A program made the translations under genes and the position numbers. The notes beneath the pieces are model-generated. The model saw nothing but the letters and a program-made list of their open reading frames with translations. It searched no databases and was not told the origin of the DNA. Shown one piece after another: positions 8,731 through 18,011 of a stretch of DNA of 64,000 bases. The DNA lies in contig CAYLYX010000012.1 of the NCBI GenBank assembly GCA_964387945.1, positions 32,371 to 96,370 of the forward strand. Reading direction: 5' to 3'. Position 1 is the first letter of the stretch; every line of letters starts with the position of its first letter. The stretch comes from Parvicella sp964387945. Its GTDB lineage: Bacteria; Bacteroidota; Bacteroidia; Flavobacteriales_D; Parvicellaceae.

Positions 8731-9876
8731 ATGGATCTAAATAAGTTACACCAATTTCTAAGCAATCACTCGATACCCGCCCTAAAAAAGCAACCCAAGA
8801 CTTTTTTAGGTATCGCTAAGCAGCCGCATTATGAGAATGTCTTGTCTAATATTTATGCGTTTTATTTAGATGTAAACGAAGAGCATGGCATGGCGGATTT
8901 GTTCTTAAAGTCACTACTAGCACTTATTAACGACACAGAAATAGGTAGGAGCAAAAGCCTTTCGTTTCACCATGACTTTACCATAGAAACGGAGTCTTCA
9001 ACTCAAAATAATGGACGAATAGACTTACTACTGAGCAACGATGAATGTGCCATTATCATAGAAAACAAGGTGTATCATCACCTCAATAATGATTTAAAGG
9101 ATTATTGGAATTCTGTACTCCCTGCACAACCAGATGAAAATAAAATAGGCATTGTGTTGTCCTTAAAAAAGTACAGCCAAACCGAAATTAATCATCCGCA
9201 CTTTATCAATATTACCCATTTTGAACTCCTAGACAAGGTGATGAAGAATAGCGGAGAATACTTATTAAACGCGTCAGATCGCTACCTTATTTTTTTGAAA
9301 GATCTCTACCAGAATAGTATTAACCTCAGTAATTACATGGATACCGACAAAATAGAATTTTACTACAAGCACCAGGAAGAATTAAATCAGGCCGCCCAAT
9401 TGAAGTTTGCGGTGCGTGATTTTATCAAATTAGAAGTTGAGCATGCTTGCGGTGCAATCGAAGAAAAACTGAACTTTACTTCTCCTAAATCAGGCAGTCA
9501 GAATGAAAAAAGATTACGCTACTACGTGTCTCCTAAATGCAACGACTTAATGTTTACGATCATCTTTGATGGGTTGTTGAACGCTACAAAGGAGCTGATA
9601 CTAATCGTAGAAGTAACCGGCAAAGCCATCGCAAAAGTAAAGAACTTAGCGAAAGACACCTTTAAAGAAAAAGAGAGAAACATCATTCTGGATGAGTTTT
9701 ATGCAGACCAAACCACACCGTGGGCTCATTTTGTGAGAGTGTCCCACATTCTCAAGGAAGAAGAGATTAAAGATCTACAAGGATACATTAAAAAGAAAAT
9801 AGAAAACGATGGACTGCTTTCCGTTTATCAAAAGCTAGAGGAATTCTTGACGGGAGATGAATCTAAGAAAGGTTAA
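8731..9876 (+). CDS. PD-(D/E)XK nuclease superfamily protein (PDDEXK_4-like)
   Basis: 381 aa. The core GRIDLLL...AIIIENKVYH gives D98 and E111-N-K113, the pattern of the PDDEXK_4 family, with the usual following helix carrying NDLKDYW. This family is common next to restriction and abortive-infection genes. The C-terminal half (about 200-381) has a second, mixed alpha/beta part of unknown role. It begins 12 bp after the preceding nuclease-like gene and ends 17 bp before the RhuM gene. The two nuclease-like proteins share only the motif, so they are not a recent duplication. It may be a separate defence gene rather than part of the upstream cassette. Confidence 0.8.
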   Translation: MDLNKLHQFLSNHSIPALKKQPKTFLGIAKQPHYENVLSNIYAFYLDVNEEHGMADLFLKSLLALINDTEIGRSKSLSFHHDFTIETESSTQNNGRIDLLLSNDECAIIIENKVYHHLNNDLKDYWNSVLPAQPDENKIGIVLSLKKYSQTEINHPHFINITHFELLDKVMKNSGEYLLNASDRYLIFLKDLYQNSINLSNYMDTDKIEFYYKHQEELNQAAQLKFAVRDFIKLEVEHACGAIEEKLNFTSPKSGSQNEKRLRYYVSPKCNDLMFTIIFDGLLNATKELILIVEVTGKAIAKVKNLAKDTFKEKERNIILDEFYADQTTPWAHFVRVSHILKEEEIKDLQGYIKKKIENDGLLSVYQKLEEFLTGDESKKG

Positions 9877-9893
9877 TTTAAACGAAATAGTAG

Positions 9894-10880
9894 ATGAACA
9901 GCGAAATACTCATATATCAAACCGAAGACGGACAAACGAAGATTCAGACTCGCCTAGAGAATGAAACCGTATGGTTAACACAAGCCCAAATGGCAGAGTT
10001 GTTTGGGAAAGCGAAGTCTACGATCAATGAGCACATTAAAAACATATTTAATGAAGGAGAATTAGAAGAAAGCTCAGTTGTTCGGAATTTCCGAATAACT
10101 GCTTCAGACGGTAAGCAATACGATACTAACCACTATAATCTCGATGTGATTATTTCTATGGGGTATCGAGTGAAAAGCTTACAGGGAACAAAATTTAGAC
10201 AATGGGCTACGGCACGTCTACGTGAATACATCGTGAAAGGATTTACCATGAACGATGACTTGCTTAAAGAAGCAGGCGGAGGGAATTATTTTGATGAGTT
10301 ACTCGCGCGCATCAGGAATATTCGTTCCTCAGAAAAAGTATTCTGGCGGAAGGTGTTAGATATTTATGCAACTAGTATTGATTATGATCCTAAGGTGGAG
10401 AGTTCGCAACTGTTCTTTAAAACCATTCAGAATAAAATGCACTGGGCAGCGCATGGTCAGACTGCCGCTGAAGTTATTTTTCAGCGTATAGATGCTACTA
10501 AACCTAATTTGGGGTTGACTAGTTTTAAAGGGGATCAACCCACTAAAAAGGAGACAGAAGTAGCTAAAAACTACCTGAATGAACAAGAGTTAGAAGTATT
10601 AAATCGTATGGTAACGGCTTATTTAGAAATTGCAGAACTACAGGCATTAAACCGTAAGCCCATGTACATGAATGATTGGATAGCACGATTGAATGACTTT
10701 CTGACCATGACCGGTAATGAAATATTAGAGCACGCTGGATCTGTAAGTCATCAGAAGGCCATTGAAAAAGCGCATGAGGAATATAAGAAGTATAAGGAGA
10801 GCTTTAAGCATGAATTGACCCGAGCAGAAAAGGATTTTGTAAAACACCTCGATATAACGGCTAAGAAACTGAACCAATGA
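9894..10880 (+). CDS. RhuM-family protein
   Basis: 328 aa, the full length of the virulence RhuM family. The N-terminal 130 residues have the typical phrases TVWLTQAQMAELFGKAKSTI (a helix-turn-helix-like segment), VVRNFRITASDGK, NLDVIISMGYRVKS and FRQWATARL. RhuM proteins are often found inside type I restriction loci between hsdS and hsdR; their biochemical role is not settled, though a DNA-binding or toxin-like (Fic/Bro-N-associated) role has been suggested. The gene overlaps hsdR by 4 bp (ATGA), so it is translationally coupled to it. No frameshift or truncation. Confidence 0.9.
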   Translation: MNSEILIYQTEDGQTKIQTRLENETVWLTQAQMAELFGKAKSTINEHIKNIFNEGELEESSVVRNFRITASDGKQYDTNHYNLDVIISMGYRVKSLQGTKFRQWATARLREYIVKGFTMNDDLLKEAGGGNYFDELLARIRNIRSSEKVFWRKVLDIYATSIDYDPKVESSQLFFKTIQNKMHWAAHGQTAAEVIFQRIDATKPNLGLTSFKGDQPTKKETEVAKNYLNEQELEVLNRMVTAYLEIAELQALNRKPMYMNDWIARLNDFLTMTGNEILEHAGSVSHQKAIEKAHEEYKKYKESFKHELTRAEKDFVKHLDITAKKLNQ

Positions 10881-13800
10881 AATTCACAGAAGCACAATTA
10901 GAAAAAGCCATTACGGAGCTCTTAGCGGCACAAGGTTATCCGCATACCAACGGAAAGACCTTACAGCGCGATTTGGGTGAAGTATTGATCAAAGAAGACC
11001 TAGAGCAGTACCTGAATCAGCGATATCAAGATCAAAACATTTCTTCGGAAGAGATCAAATTGATCATTCGTGAATTAGAGCAACTCCCCAGTAGTGATCT
11101 GTATTCTACCAACAAAACCATCATGGGGTGGGTGAGAGATGGCTATAAACTCACCAGAGAAGACAGAAGTGAAAAAGATATTTTGGTGGAGTTGGTCAAC
11201 TACGAAAAACCAGAAAAGAATATTTATCGTTTTGTTACCCAATTAGAAATAGAACAATATCATAACCGTATTCCAGATGGTATCCTTTATGTCAATGGCT
11301 TGCCGCTGGTGGTGTTTGAGTTTAAAAGTGCCATTGTAGAAAATGCTACGCTGCACAATGCTTATACCCAAATCACTACGCGTTACGAACGTGATATTCC
11401 AGAACTCTTTAAATACAATGCTTTTTGTGTGATCAGTGATGGGGTGAATAGCAAAGCAGGATCTTTCTTTGCTCCTTATGAGTTCTTTTATACATGGAGA
11501 GCTGCATCAGACCGTCAGGCCTTTCAAGAGGATAAATTGGCAGTTGGGATCAATAGTTTACACTCTCTTATAGAAGGCATGTTGAATCCACAAAGTTTAA
11601 CGGAGATTTTCCATCATTTCATTTACTTGCCGGATAGAAGTAGTAAGAACGAAAAGATTGTATGCCGTTACCCTCAGTATTATGCCGTGAATCTTTTATA
11701 TGAGAACATAAAGAAACACCAAAGATTAAGTGAGCAACAAAAGGAGACTGCGTCTGCCGAAGCCATAGCGCAGGCAGACGGTAAGGGAGGCACCTACTTT
11801 GGAGCTACCGGATGTGGTAAGAGTTTCACGATGCTTTACCTAGCCAGAAGGTTGATGAAGAGTGTTGAATTAGGCAATCCTACCATCATAGTGATTACCG
11901 ATCGTACGGATCTAGATGATCAGTTGAGCGATATGTTTGTGCTCGCCAAGCAATTTATTGGAGATGAAGAGATTGTAAGTGTAGAAAGTAGAGCAGACTT
12001 AAGAACCAAACTAACAGGGAAGAAAAGCGGAGGCGTTTTTCTAACGACCATTCACAAGTTTACAGAAGACATTCAATTACTGACCGACAGAACCAACGTG
12101 ATCTGTATTTCGGATGAAGCACATCGCAGTCAGGTAAATTTAGAGCAGAAAGTAAAAGTTACGAAAGATGGTGTAAAGAAAACCTACGGCTTTGCGAAGT
12201 ACTTACACGATTCGTTGCCCAATGCTACGTTTGTTGGTTTTACAGGCACACCGATAGATGCTACGCTGGATGTATTTGGTCCGGTGATAGACGCCTATAC
12301 CATGACCGAATCGGTAAAAGACGGTATCACACGTAGGATCGTTTATGAGGGCAGAGCAGCCAAAGTATTACTGCAGCAACAGAACCTAAATAAGATCGAA
12401 GCATACTACGAGCAATGTGTAGCCGAAGGATCTTCTGAATATCAAGTAGAGACAAGTAAGAAGGCATCTGCGCAAATGAATGCCATCATTGGTGATCCAG
12501 ATCGTCTGCGAACCGTAGCAGAAGATTTTATTGCCCACTACGAAAAACGTATTGAAGAAGGAGCTACTGTAAAGGGTAAAGCTATGTTTGTTTGCAGTAG
12601 TAGAGAGATTGCTTATGATCTTTACAAATTGATTAAGGAGTTAAGACCAGAGTGGACGAAAGTACTGGCGGCAGCCGAAGGAGTAACCCTTTCGGAAGAG
12701 GAGCAAAAGAAGATCAAACCCATGGAGCGCGTCAAACTCATCATGACCAGCAATCCGGATGATCCTAAAGAGCTCTATGAAATGTTGGGTACAAAGGAAT
12801 ACCGTAAAGAGTTGGATCGTCAGTTTAAGAATGAAAAGTCGAATTTTAAGATTGCCATTGTAGTAGACATGTGGCTGACCGGTTTTGACGTACCTTTCTT
12901 AGATACGATCTACATTGATAAGCCGCTGAAGAAACATAACCTGATCCAAACGATCAGCCGTGTGAATAGAACTTACCCAGGAAAAGAAAAAGGGTTGGTA
13001 GTAGATTACATTGGCATCAAGAAGCAGATGAACTTGGCGTTAGCCCAATACAATAAAATAGACGAGCAGAATTTTGAAGATATTCAATCATCGGTAGTGG
13101 TGGTAAAAGATCATTTAGACCTCCTTGAAAACATCTTTCATGGGTTTGACATTAATCCTTATTTCACTGGGCAGCCGATAGACCAGTTAAACACCTTGAA
13201 TTTAGCTAGTGAGTTTGTCTTGCAAACCGTAGATAAAGAAAAGCGATTCATGGGCTTAACCAAGCGTATGAAAGCCGCTTATGATGTCTGTGTAGGAAGT
13301 GAAGAGATTACTCAGTCACAACGAGATATGATTCACTTTTATCTGGCGGTTAGAAGCATCGTGTACAAACTCACCAAGGGAGATGCACCAGATGCCGCAC
13401 AAATGAACGCTAAGGTCAAAGAGATGCTCAAAGATGCCTTACAAAGTGATGGAGTAGAAGAGATCATCAAAATGGAAGACGAATCCACAGAGATCGATCT
13501 ATTTGACGATGCTTACATTGATAAGATCAATAGACTCAAATTACCCCATACCAAGATTCAGCTCTTACAAAAGTTATTGGCTAAAGCCATCGATCAATTC
13601 AAGAAGAACAACAAAGCCAAAGGAATTGACTTCACCAAGCAGATGGAAGCTTTAGTCGCCAAATACAATGCCCGCGAAGATGCTATGGTTTTCAAATCAG
13701 AAGAATTTGAAGCGATCGCTACAGAATTTACGAATCTCATCATGAAACTCAAAGAAGAATACAATTCAGGTGATGATATGGGGATTAGTTTTGAAGAAAA

Positions 13801-14071
13801 GGCCTTCTATGACATTTTAAAAATGTTGATGAAAAAGTATGAGTTTGAATATCCTGAGGAAAAATTGATTGAGTTGTCTAAAGCGATCAAAGCGCTTGTT
13901 GACGATAAAGCCAAATACACCGACTGGAGCAAGCGAGCCGACATTAAGGCTGAACTGCACATGGATTTAATCATCATACTGGACAAGTATGGCTACCCAC
14001 CAGTAGCTCAGGATGATGCATATAAGGAGATATTGGAGCAGGCGGAGAATTTTAAGAGGAATAGAATCTAA
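10877..14071 (+). CDS. hsdR: Type I restriction endonuclease subunit R
   Basis: 1064 aa, normal for HsdR. The N-terminal nuclease domain has D134 (RIPDGILY) and E148-F-K150 (VVFEFKS). The superfamily 2 translocase follows: Walker A GATGCGKS at 309-316 and DEAH at 413-416 (ICISDEAH), then motif III FTGTPID and the second RecA-like domain with VDMWLTGFDVPFLDTIY and QTISRVNRTYPGKEK. The C-terminal 300 residues are helical and would bind the M2S methylase. HsdR pulls in DNA with ATP and cuts at a distance from unmodified sites. It is intact, so the locus can be active. It overlaps the RhuM gene by 4 bp. Confidence 0.96.
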   Translation: MKFTEAQLEKAITELLAAQGYPHTNGKTLQRDLGEVLIKEDLEQYLNQRYQDQNISSEEIKLIIRELEQLPSSDLYSTNKTIMGWVRDGYKLTREDRSEKDILVELVNYEKPEKNIYRFVTQLEIEQYHNRIPDGILYVNGLPLVVFEFKSAIVENATLHNAYTQITTRYERDIPELFKYNAFCVISDGVNSKAGSFFAPYEFFYTWRAASDRQAFQEDKLAVGINSLHSLIEGMLNPQSLTEIFHHFIYLPDRSSKNEKIVCRYPQYYAVNLLYENIKKHQRLSEQQKETASAEAIAQADGKGGTYFGATGCGKSFTMLYLARRLMKSVELGNPTIIVITDRTDLDDQLSDMFVLAKQFIGDEEIVSVESRADLRTKLTGKKSGGVFLTTIHKFTEDIQLLTDRTNVICISDEAHRSQVNLEQKVKVTKDGVKKTYGFAKYLHDSLPNATFVGFTGTPIDATLDVFGPVIDAYTMTESVKDGITRRIVYEGRAAKVLLQQQNLNKIEAYYEQCVAEGSSEYQVETSKKASAQMNAIIGDPDRLRTVAEDFIAHYEKRIEEGATVKGKAMFVCSSREIAYDLYKLIKELRPEWTKVLAAAEGVTLSEEEQKKIKPMERVKLIMTSNPDDPKELYEMLGTKEYRKELDRQFKNEKSNFKIAIVVDMWLTGFDVPFLDTIYIDKPLKKHNLIQTISRVNRTYPGKEKGLVVDYIGIKKQMNLALAQYNKIDEQNFEDIQSSVVVVKDHLDLLENIFHGFDINPYFTGQPIDQLNTLNLASEFVLQTVDKEKRFMGLTKRMKAAYDVCVGSEEITQSQRDMIHFYLAVRSIVYKLTKGDAPDAAQMNAKVKEMLKDALQSDGVEEIIKMEDESTEIDLFDDAYIDKINRLKLPHTKIQLLQKLLAKAIDQFKKNNKAKGIDFTKQMEALVAKYNAREDAMVFKSEEFEAIATEFTNLIMKLKEEYNSGDDMGISFEEKAFYDILKMLMKKYEFEYPEEKLIELSKAIKALVDDKAKYTDWSKRADIKAELHMDLIIILDKYGYPPVAQDDAYKEILEQAENFKRNRI

Positions 14072-14076
14072 TTATT

Positions 14077-14961
14077 ATGAATAAGACTTTTCTAACAATG
14101 TCGCGGGATGAGTGTTTGAAGTATTGTCCTCAAGTGATAGATAAAGCGAAAATTAAATTTAAGCGAGCGTTGGAAGCGGCTGATGATTCAGATTACGATT
14201 CAGCAGTAAGTATGCTCATTGTAAGTAATGAAATTATGTCTCAAGCCTTTTTCCTGTATTTGGATGGGGTCGGATTTGAGTTTCGTAAGATGAAAGGGAT
14301 GAAGAACTTCTTTAACAATCACAACTTAAGATATCAATTTGCTTTAGTGAATTCTATGTTGGTTGTTTTGGGTGAAGATGCAGCTAAATTTTTAGCAAGG
14401 TTATTTATGGAGCCCGGCTTCATGAAGAATATATTAGAGAGTCATGACTTAGGAGATGCTTTCACAAGATACATTAAAGAAGCTACGTTAAAAGTTCTGC
14501 ATGAAATTGAATTGATTTCAGAATTTGACAAATTCAGACAAATTGGAACATACGCAGATTATCATGATGGATTTCAAAGTGTAAGTCTTTCTGAATATCA
14601 AAGAATCCTTGGCATTGTCGAAAAACTGAATAAAATGTTACAGCTCATCATGGGAGAGTTAAAAGAGGATGAGCCTAGAATAGATCTCTTGAATACTTTT
14701 AAGGAGGAAGATTATTATGCACAATTAGAAGCAAGTATATCTAAAGTTTCAGATAAGAAGTATGATTCTTATGAAGAGCTTAGAAAAGTTGTCCTTAAAA
14801 CTTCGGGAGACCTACAGAACGAAAAATTCATTTCAGAAATAACGCAGTTACCTAAGAAACTTCTGACAAAGTTTCCAAATGTTATTCCTATGTTAGCAGA
14901 TATGCAGGAAAAAAGAATGAAGTATTTGAAAGAAGGTGACGAAGACAGCAAGATTTCTTAA
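14077..14961 (+). CDS. AbiV-like abortive infection protein
   Basis: 294 aa, beginning 5 bp after hsdR. The N-terminal 120 residues are helical and follow the pattern of AbiV-family proteins: a helix with AKIKFKRALEA, then a helix with SAVSMLIVSNEIMSQAFFLY, and after a short linker FFNNHNLRYQFA, which corresponds to the family's F-x2-H-x2-R/K-H-like segment. AbiV from Lactococcus blocks phage translation. The remaining 170 residues have no recognised domain and make the protein longer than classical AbiV (about 200 aa). The call rests on pattern likeness, so an unrelated helical protein remains possible. No membrane segment is seen. Confidence 0.45.
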   Translation: MNKTFLTMSRDECLKYCPQVIDKAKIKFKRALEAADDSDYDSAVSMLIVSNEIMSQAFFLYLDGVGFEFRKMKGMKNFFNNHNLRYQFALVNSMLVVLGEDAAKFLARLFMEPGFMKNILESHDLGDAFTRYIKEATLKVLHEIELISEFDKFRQIGTYADYHDGFQSVSLSEYQRILGIVEKLNKMLQLIMGELKEDEPRIDLLNTFKEEDYYAQLEASISKVSDKKYDSYEELRKVVLKTSGDLQNEKFISEITQLPKKLLTKFPNVIPMLADMQEKRMKYLKEGDEDSKIS

Positions 14962-14984
14962 TAGATTGGAACGAAGTTAATAGG

Positions 14985-15755
14985 ATGGCAAAATTTATTC
15001 GAAATAAAGGTTTAGTTCAGAAAATAACGGATGTAATAGAAGAGGCGAATAAGGAATTATTTATCCTAAGCCCTTATTACTTTATAAGTAAAGAACATTT
15101 AGATGGGTTGAAAGAGGCCTCATCAAAAGGAGTGCGGATTGTTTTAATCTATAGTAAAGCAGAATTGAAGCAACAAGAGGTCAATAAGCTTTCTCAAATT
15201 AGAAACCTAGAAGTTAGATATATTGATAATTTGCATGCAAAGTGTTATCTAAATGAAGATGAAGCGATCATTAGTACGATGAATTTACATGAGTTTAGTA
15301 TCAATAATAATTTTGAAATGGGTGTGTTATTCGGTACTAAACAAGATATCGAGAATTATGAAAAAGTACGAGCTGAGATTGAGAGAATTTATAAACGATC
15401 TGAGCGAAGAAGGATACAAGACCTAAAATATGGACTGGTTGAAGCAGTAACAGAAAAGATAAATCCCAAGAAATACACCGAAAAGGCTCGGGGATTTGTT
15501 GAGCGTAAGTTTGATAAGAAGCATTACGGTTACTGCATAAGAACAGGGCAGCCTATACCTTTTAATATTTCTAAGCCACTTTCTCCTGATGCTTACAGGG
15601 AATGGGCTCAGTATTATAACTATGATTATCCCGAGCAGTTTTGTCATTTCTCAGGAGAAAGATCAAACGGAGAAACTTGTATGGAGTATCCCGTAATGAG
15701 GAAGAATTGGGATAAGGCAGTGCGAATGTTTGATGTGAAATCTAATTTTTGGTGA
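14985..15755 (+). CDS. Phospholipase-D-like domain protein with C-terminal cysteine-bearing tail
   Basis: 256 aa. Residues 1-125 form one PLD-like half-domain: LFILSPYYF, a basic helix, then the H84-A-K86 motif (LHAKCYLNEDEAIIS) and MNLHEFS. The third position of the HxKx4D motif is Glu rather than Asp. One HKD motif means a dimer would be needed for an active site, as in the Nuc/BfiI type. After a linker, residues 185-250 carry GYCIRTGQPIPFN and FCHFSGE, which look like zinc-ribbon knuckles in which some Cys positions are Thr or Ser. Proteins of this type are frequent beside type I restriction systems and are probably nucleases. Its stop overlaps the next start by 1 bp. Confidence 0.75.
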   Translation: MAKFIRNKGLVQKITDVIEEANKELFILSPYYFISKEHLDGLKEASSKGVRIVLIYSKAELKQQEVNKLSQIRNLEVRYIDNLHAKCYLNEDEAIISTMNLHEFSINNNFEMGVLFGTKQDIENYEKVRAEIERIYKRSERRRIQDLKYGLVEAVTEKINPKKYTEKARGFVERKFDKKHYGYCIRTGQPIPFNISKPLSPDAYREWAQYYNYDYPEQFCHFSGERSNGETCMEYPVMRKNWDKAVRMFDVKSNFW

Positions 15756-16672
15756 TGAAACTAGAAATACCCAAACTAGAAGCATCTCTAAAAGCACAAT
15801 TGCCCTCACTTAAACAAGAAGTAATGTCCTTTTTCCATTCGGAGGAGTTTACTCCATACCAAGAGATGTATGCATTAACCAGCACCATCAACCCCAATTT
15901 GCCATTAGCAGAAATCGAAGCAATGCTGGGTGATCCAGAGCGTTTTCAATATTTGCGTGAAACGATTGGCTTTCGATTTCAACTTAGACACAGAAATGAG
16001 GATACTTCTCAAGAAGAAGTGCTTACAATGATAGCCCAACGAAATCGATTGGTGGATCAATTGATTGAAGATAGAGTAGACAGTGAACTTGTCAAGTTCG
16101 ATTGTTTTGATACGGTATTGAAGCCCAAAGCTAAAGTAAGAGCTTATCTTGCCAAGAGGGGAGAGTTATTCAACGCCAAAGCCTGGCGCCAGTATATTAT
16201 TGAGCTGTACAAATTGCATTATCCGCAATATACTTCGCATAGTAAGGAAGGGGTGTTTCAGTTTTTGTTAGAATTGAAGGAGGGGTATTTGGGGTTTGAG
16301 ATCGATTTTAGCAACCTACAAGATCAGGTCAAAAGGGGCAACCTCACTTTACCCCGAAAGAAAGATATCATCTGGCTTTCCAAACCTTTTGCAGCAGACA
16401 AACAAATATTAGGCGAGCTAGATTTCGCAACCAATGCAGCCTTCCCAAGTGCAGAAGACTACTATATTACCAAAAAGATAGACCGATCGAATGGAATGAT
16501 CTCCATAAAGACCTTTGTGCAACAAACGCCTAAAGGAGATAAGGTTTTATTGCATGGAAACGAAGACTTTGGTCAAAAGATCATCCAATATGCCTATCTT
16601 CATAGTGAGTGGACAAGTCGGTTTAATACGATGTATTTGGAGTTTTTGAGAAGCGGAATTAATGAGATATGA
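15755..16672 (+). CDS. Unrecognised protein, downstream end of island
   Basis: 305 aa from the ATG at 15755, which overlaps the stop of the PLD-like gene (TGATG); in-frame TTG and GTG codons lie just upstream, but the ATG is the natural start. The protein is soluble-looking, with no signal peptide or membrane helix. The N-terminal third is helical, a basic middle region has KPKAKVRAYLAKRGELF, and a late segment reads ISIKTFVQQTPKGDKVLLHG. I do not recognise the family. It overlaps the following gene by 11 bp, so the two form a pair; a toxin/immunity or effector/partner pair is possible but not shown by any motif. Confidence 0.7.
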   Translation: MKLEIPKLEASLKAQLPSLKQEVMSFFHSEEFTPYQEMYALTSTINPNLPLAEIEAMLGDPERFQYLRETIGFRFQLRHRNEDTSQEEVLTMIAQRNRLVDQLIEDRVDSELVKFDCFDTVLKPKAKVRAYLAKRGELFNAKAWRQYIIELYKLHYPQYTSHSKEGVFQFLLELKEGYLGFEIDFSNLQDQVKRGNLTLPRKKDIIWLSKPFAADKQILGELDFATNAAFPSAEDYYITKKIDRSNGMISIKTFVQQTPKGDKVLLHGNEDFGQKIIQYAYLHSEWTSRFNTMYLEFLRSGINEI

Positions 16673-17123
16673 TCTCAAAATAGGAGAGGGCATCGGCCCC
16701 TTTAAGTTTGGCATGACTCCCTCAGAAGTGATGGATGTTTATGGCATTCCCTCTAGGCGTGATATCATATGCTTACATGAGTCTATGTATTATCATGGAG
16801 ATAAACTTGAACTTCATTTTTATGGGGATCAAATGATGTTCCTTACGCATATTGATTTTTATCTAGAGGAAGACATTTACTACCAAAACGAACAAATAAG
16901 GGGTTTATCAAAGGATTATTTGATCAACACATTGTTTGGTGATATCCAAGATTGGGAAATCACAGATGACGAAGGAGATTATGAAGACTACTACTGCCCG
17001 GAAAAACGGCTCTCATTGACGTTTGTAGACGATAGGTTAGATAGTGTTGATCTTGGAAAACCCAAAGAAGAACCAAAAACAATCTTGGAAGAGTTAAAAC
17101 ATTGGTTGTGTGGTAAACGATAG
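16662..17123 (+). CDS. Unrecognised small acidic protein with IGPFKFGM motif
   Basis: 153 aa, starting inside the preceding gene (11-bp overlap). Near the N-terminus it has IGEGIGPFKFGMTPSEV, a turn-and-helix phrase found in several small uncharacterised and immunity-like proteins, where an h-G-P-h-x-h-G-M-T segment precedes a helix. The centre is strongly acidic (DDEGDYEDYY). There is no signal peptide. Because it is small, acidic and coupled to a larger partner, an immunity or antitoxin role is a reasonable guess, but nothing in the sequence proves it. It is the last plus-strand gene of the island; the next gene is convergent. Confidence 0.65.
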   Translation: MRYDLKIGEGIGPFKFGMTPSEVMDVYGIPSRRDIICLHESMYYHGDKLELHFYGDQMMFLTHIDFYLEEDIYYQNEQIRGLSKDYLINTLFGDIQDWEITDDEGDYEDYYCPEKRLSLTFVDDRLDSVDLGKPKEEPKTILEELKHWLCGKR

Positions 17124-17236
17124 GGATGAACTGATACTGTATTGTTTGTTTGCCGAAGAATGGTCTCCCGCACGAAACGAATGTTCGTTTGTAGTACTAT
17201 CACATGACAAGCTTGCGCTAGACCGATAAGCATAAA

Positions 17237-17971
17237 CTAATAAACTTTTGCCGAAATGACATCCCAACCAATACTCTGGACGTTACTATAGTTTGTGACT
17301 TTTAGCTTAAAACTTTTTGAGTGATTAGGCTTCACTACTTCGTATACCGTGTAGTCCTCAGAACCCAAGAGAGTTCCCGTTTTCGCATAAAAGTATACGC
17401 GCACAGTTATGTCCTTATAAGAAGTGGTTGTCGCATTGTTATGAATTTGTCCGTCAACTTTTAGCTTGGTTCCCAGAAGGTTTTGATTATAATAGCCATC
17501 AGCATCCAAGAATTTGGTGGGGTTGGAGGCTTCAATTTCTGCTACGCTTTGCTTTTTTGTTTCATAGTTACTCCCGGTAGAATAGTCATCACTCGTTCCT
17601 CCTCTTCGTTCCACTTGGTCAATAATAACCCAGGCTAATGCCGAACCAAGGACCAGTGCAATAATAATTACCAGTGCCGAATTTGATTTCTTTTTTCTTA
17701 CTTTAAAATCTGGATCGCCTGAATTTGCCTCTGTTTTTGAATCCACGTTCTTTTGAAATGGAGGAGGAGTTGCTTCTTTCTGCTTTTCTTTAAACGGAGG
17801 AGGGGTAGACCTAAAGAAATCCTTGAGTTCATCAATATCTTTAGCTTCTTTCCAATCATCCATTCCTTCGCACCAAATGGGAGTCTCTCTTTTAATGATG
17901 GTTGCTTTTAGTTCGTCTATGGTATATGGACCCTTTTGATTTCCGTTTTCTTGAATGAAATATTTGTTCAT
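17237..17971 (-). CDS. GYF_2-domain single-pass membrane protein (right copy)
   Basis: 244 aa from the ATG at 17971; a GTG three codons earlier is a less likely start. Residues 2-55 are a GYF_2 domain (KYFIQENGNQKGPYTIDEL, PIWCEGMDDW), followed by two proline-rich TPPPF repeats at about 56-60 and 68-72 that could themselves be GYF ligands. One membrane helix is at 99-118. Residues 160-244 form an FxLYD-like beta domain (VDGQIHNNATTTSYKDITVR, then PNHSKSFKLKV). It is the paralogue of the gene at 365-1159. It is transcribed towards the island, convergent with the last island gene, and lies downstream of a small membrane-protein gene on the same strand. Confidence 0.72.
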   Translation of the reverse strand: MNKYFIQENGNQKGPYTIDELKATIIKRETPIWCEGMDDWKEAKDIDELKDFFRSTPPPFKEKQKEATPPPFQKNVDSKTEANSGDPDFKVRKKKSNSALVIIIALVLGSALAWVIIDQVERRGGTSDDYSTGSNYETKKQSVAEIEASNPTKFLDADGYYNQNLLGTKLKVDGQIHNNATTTSYKDITVRVYFYAKTGTLLGSEDYTVYEVVKPNHSKSFKLKVTNYSNVQSIGWDVISAKVY

Positions 17972-18011
17972 TTTTGTCACTTATAGTGTTAGTACGATAT
18001 TAGGAGTCTAT

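Noticed and set aside
17175..17190. AAACGAA/TTCGTTT palindrome between the last island gene and the right GYF gene, considered as a terminator or att site
   Set aside because: Short stem with a 2-nt loop and no T-run on either side; no second copy was seen.
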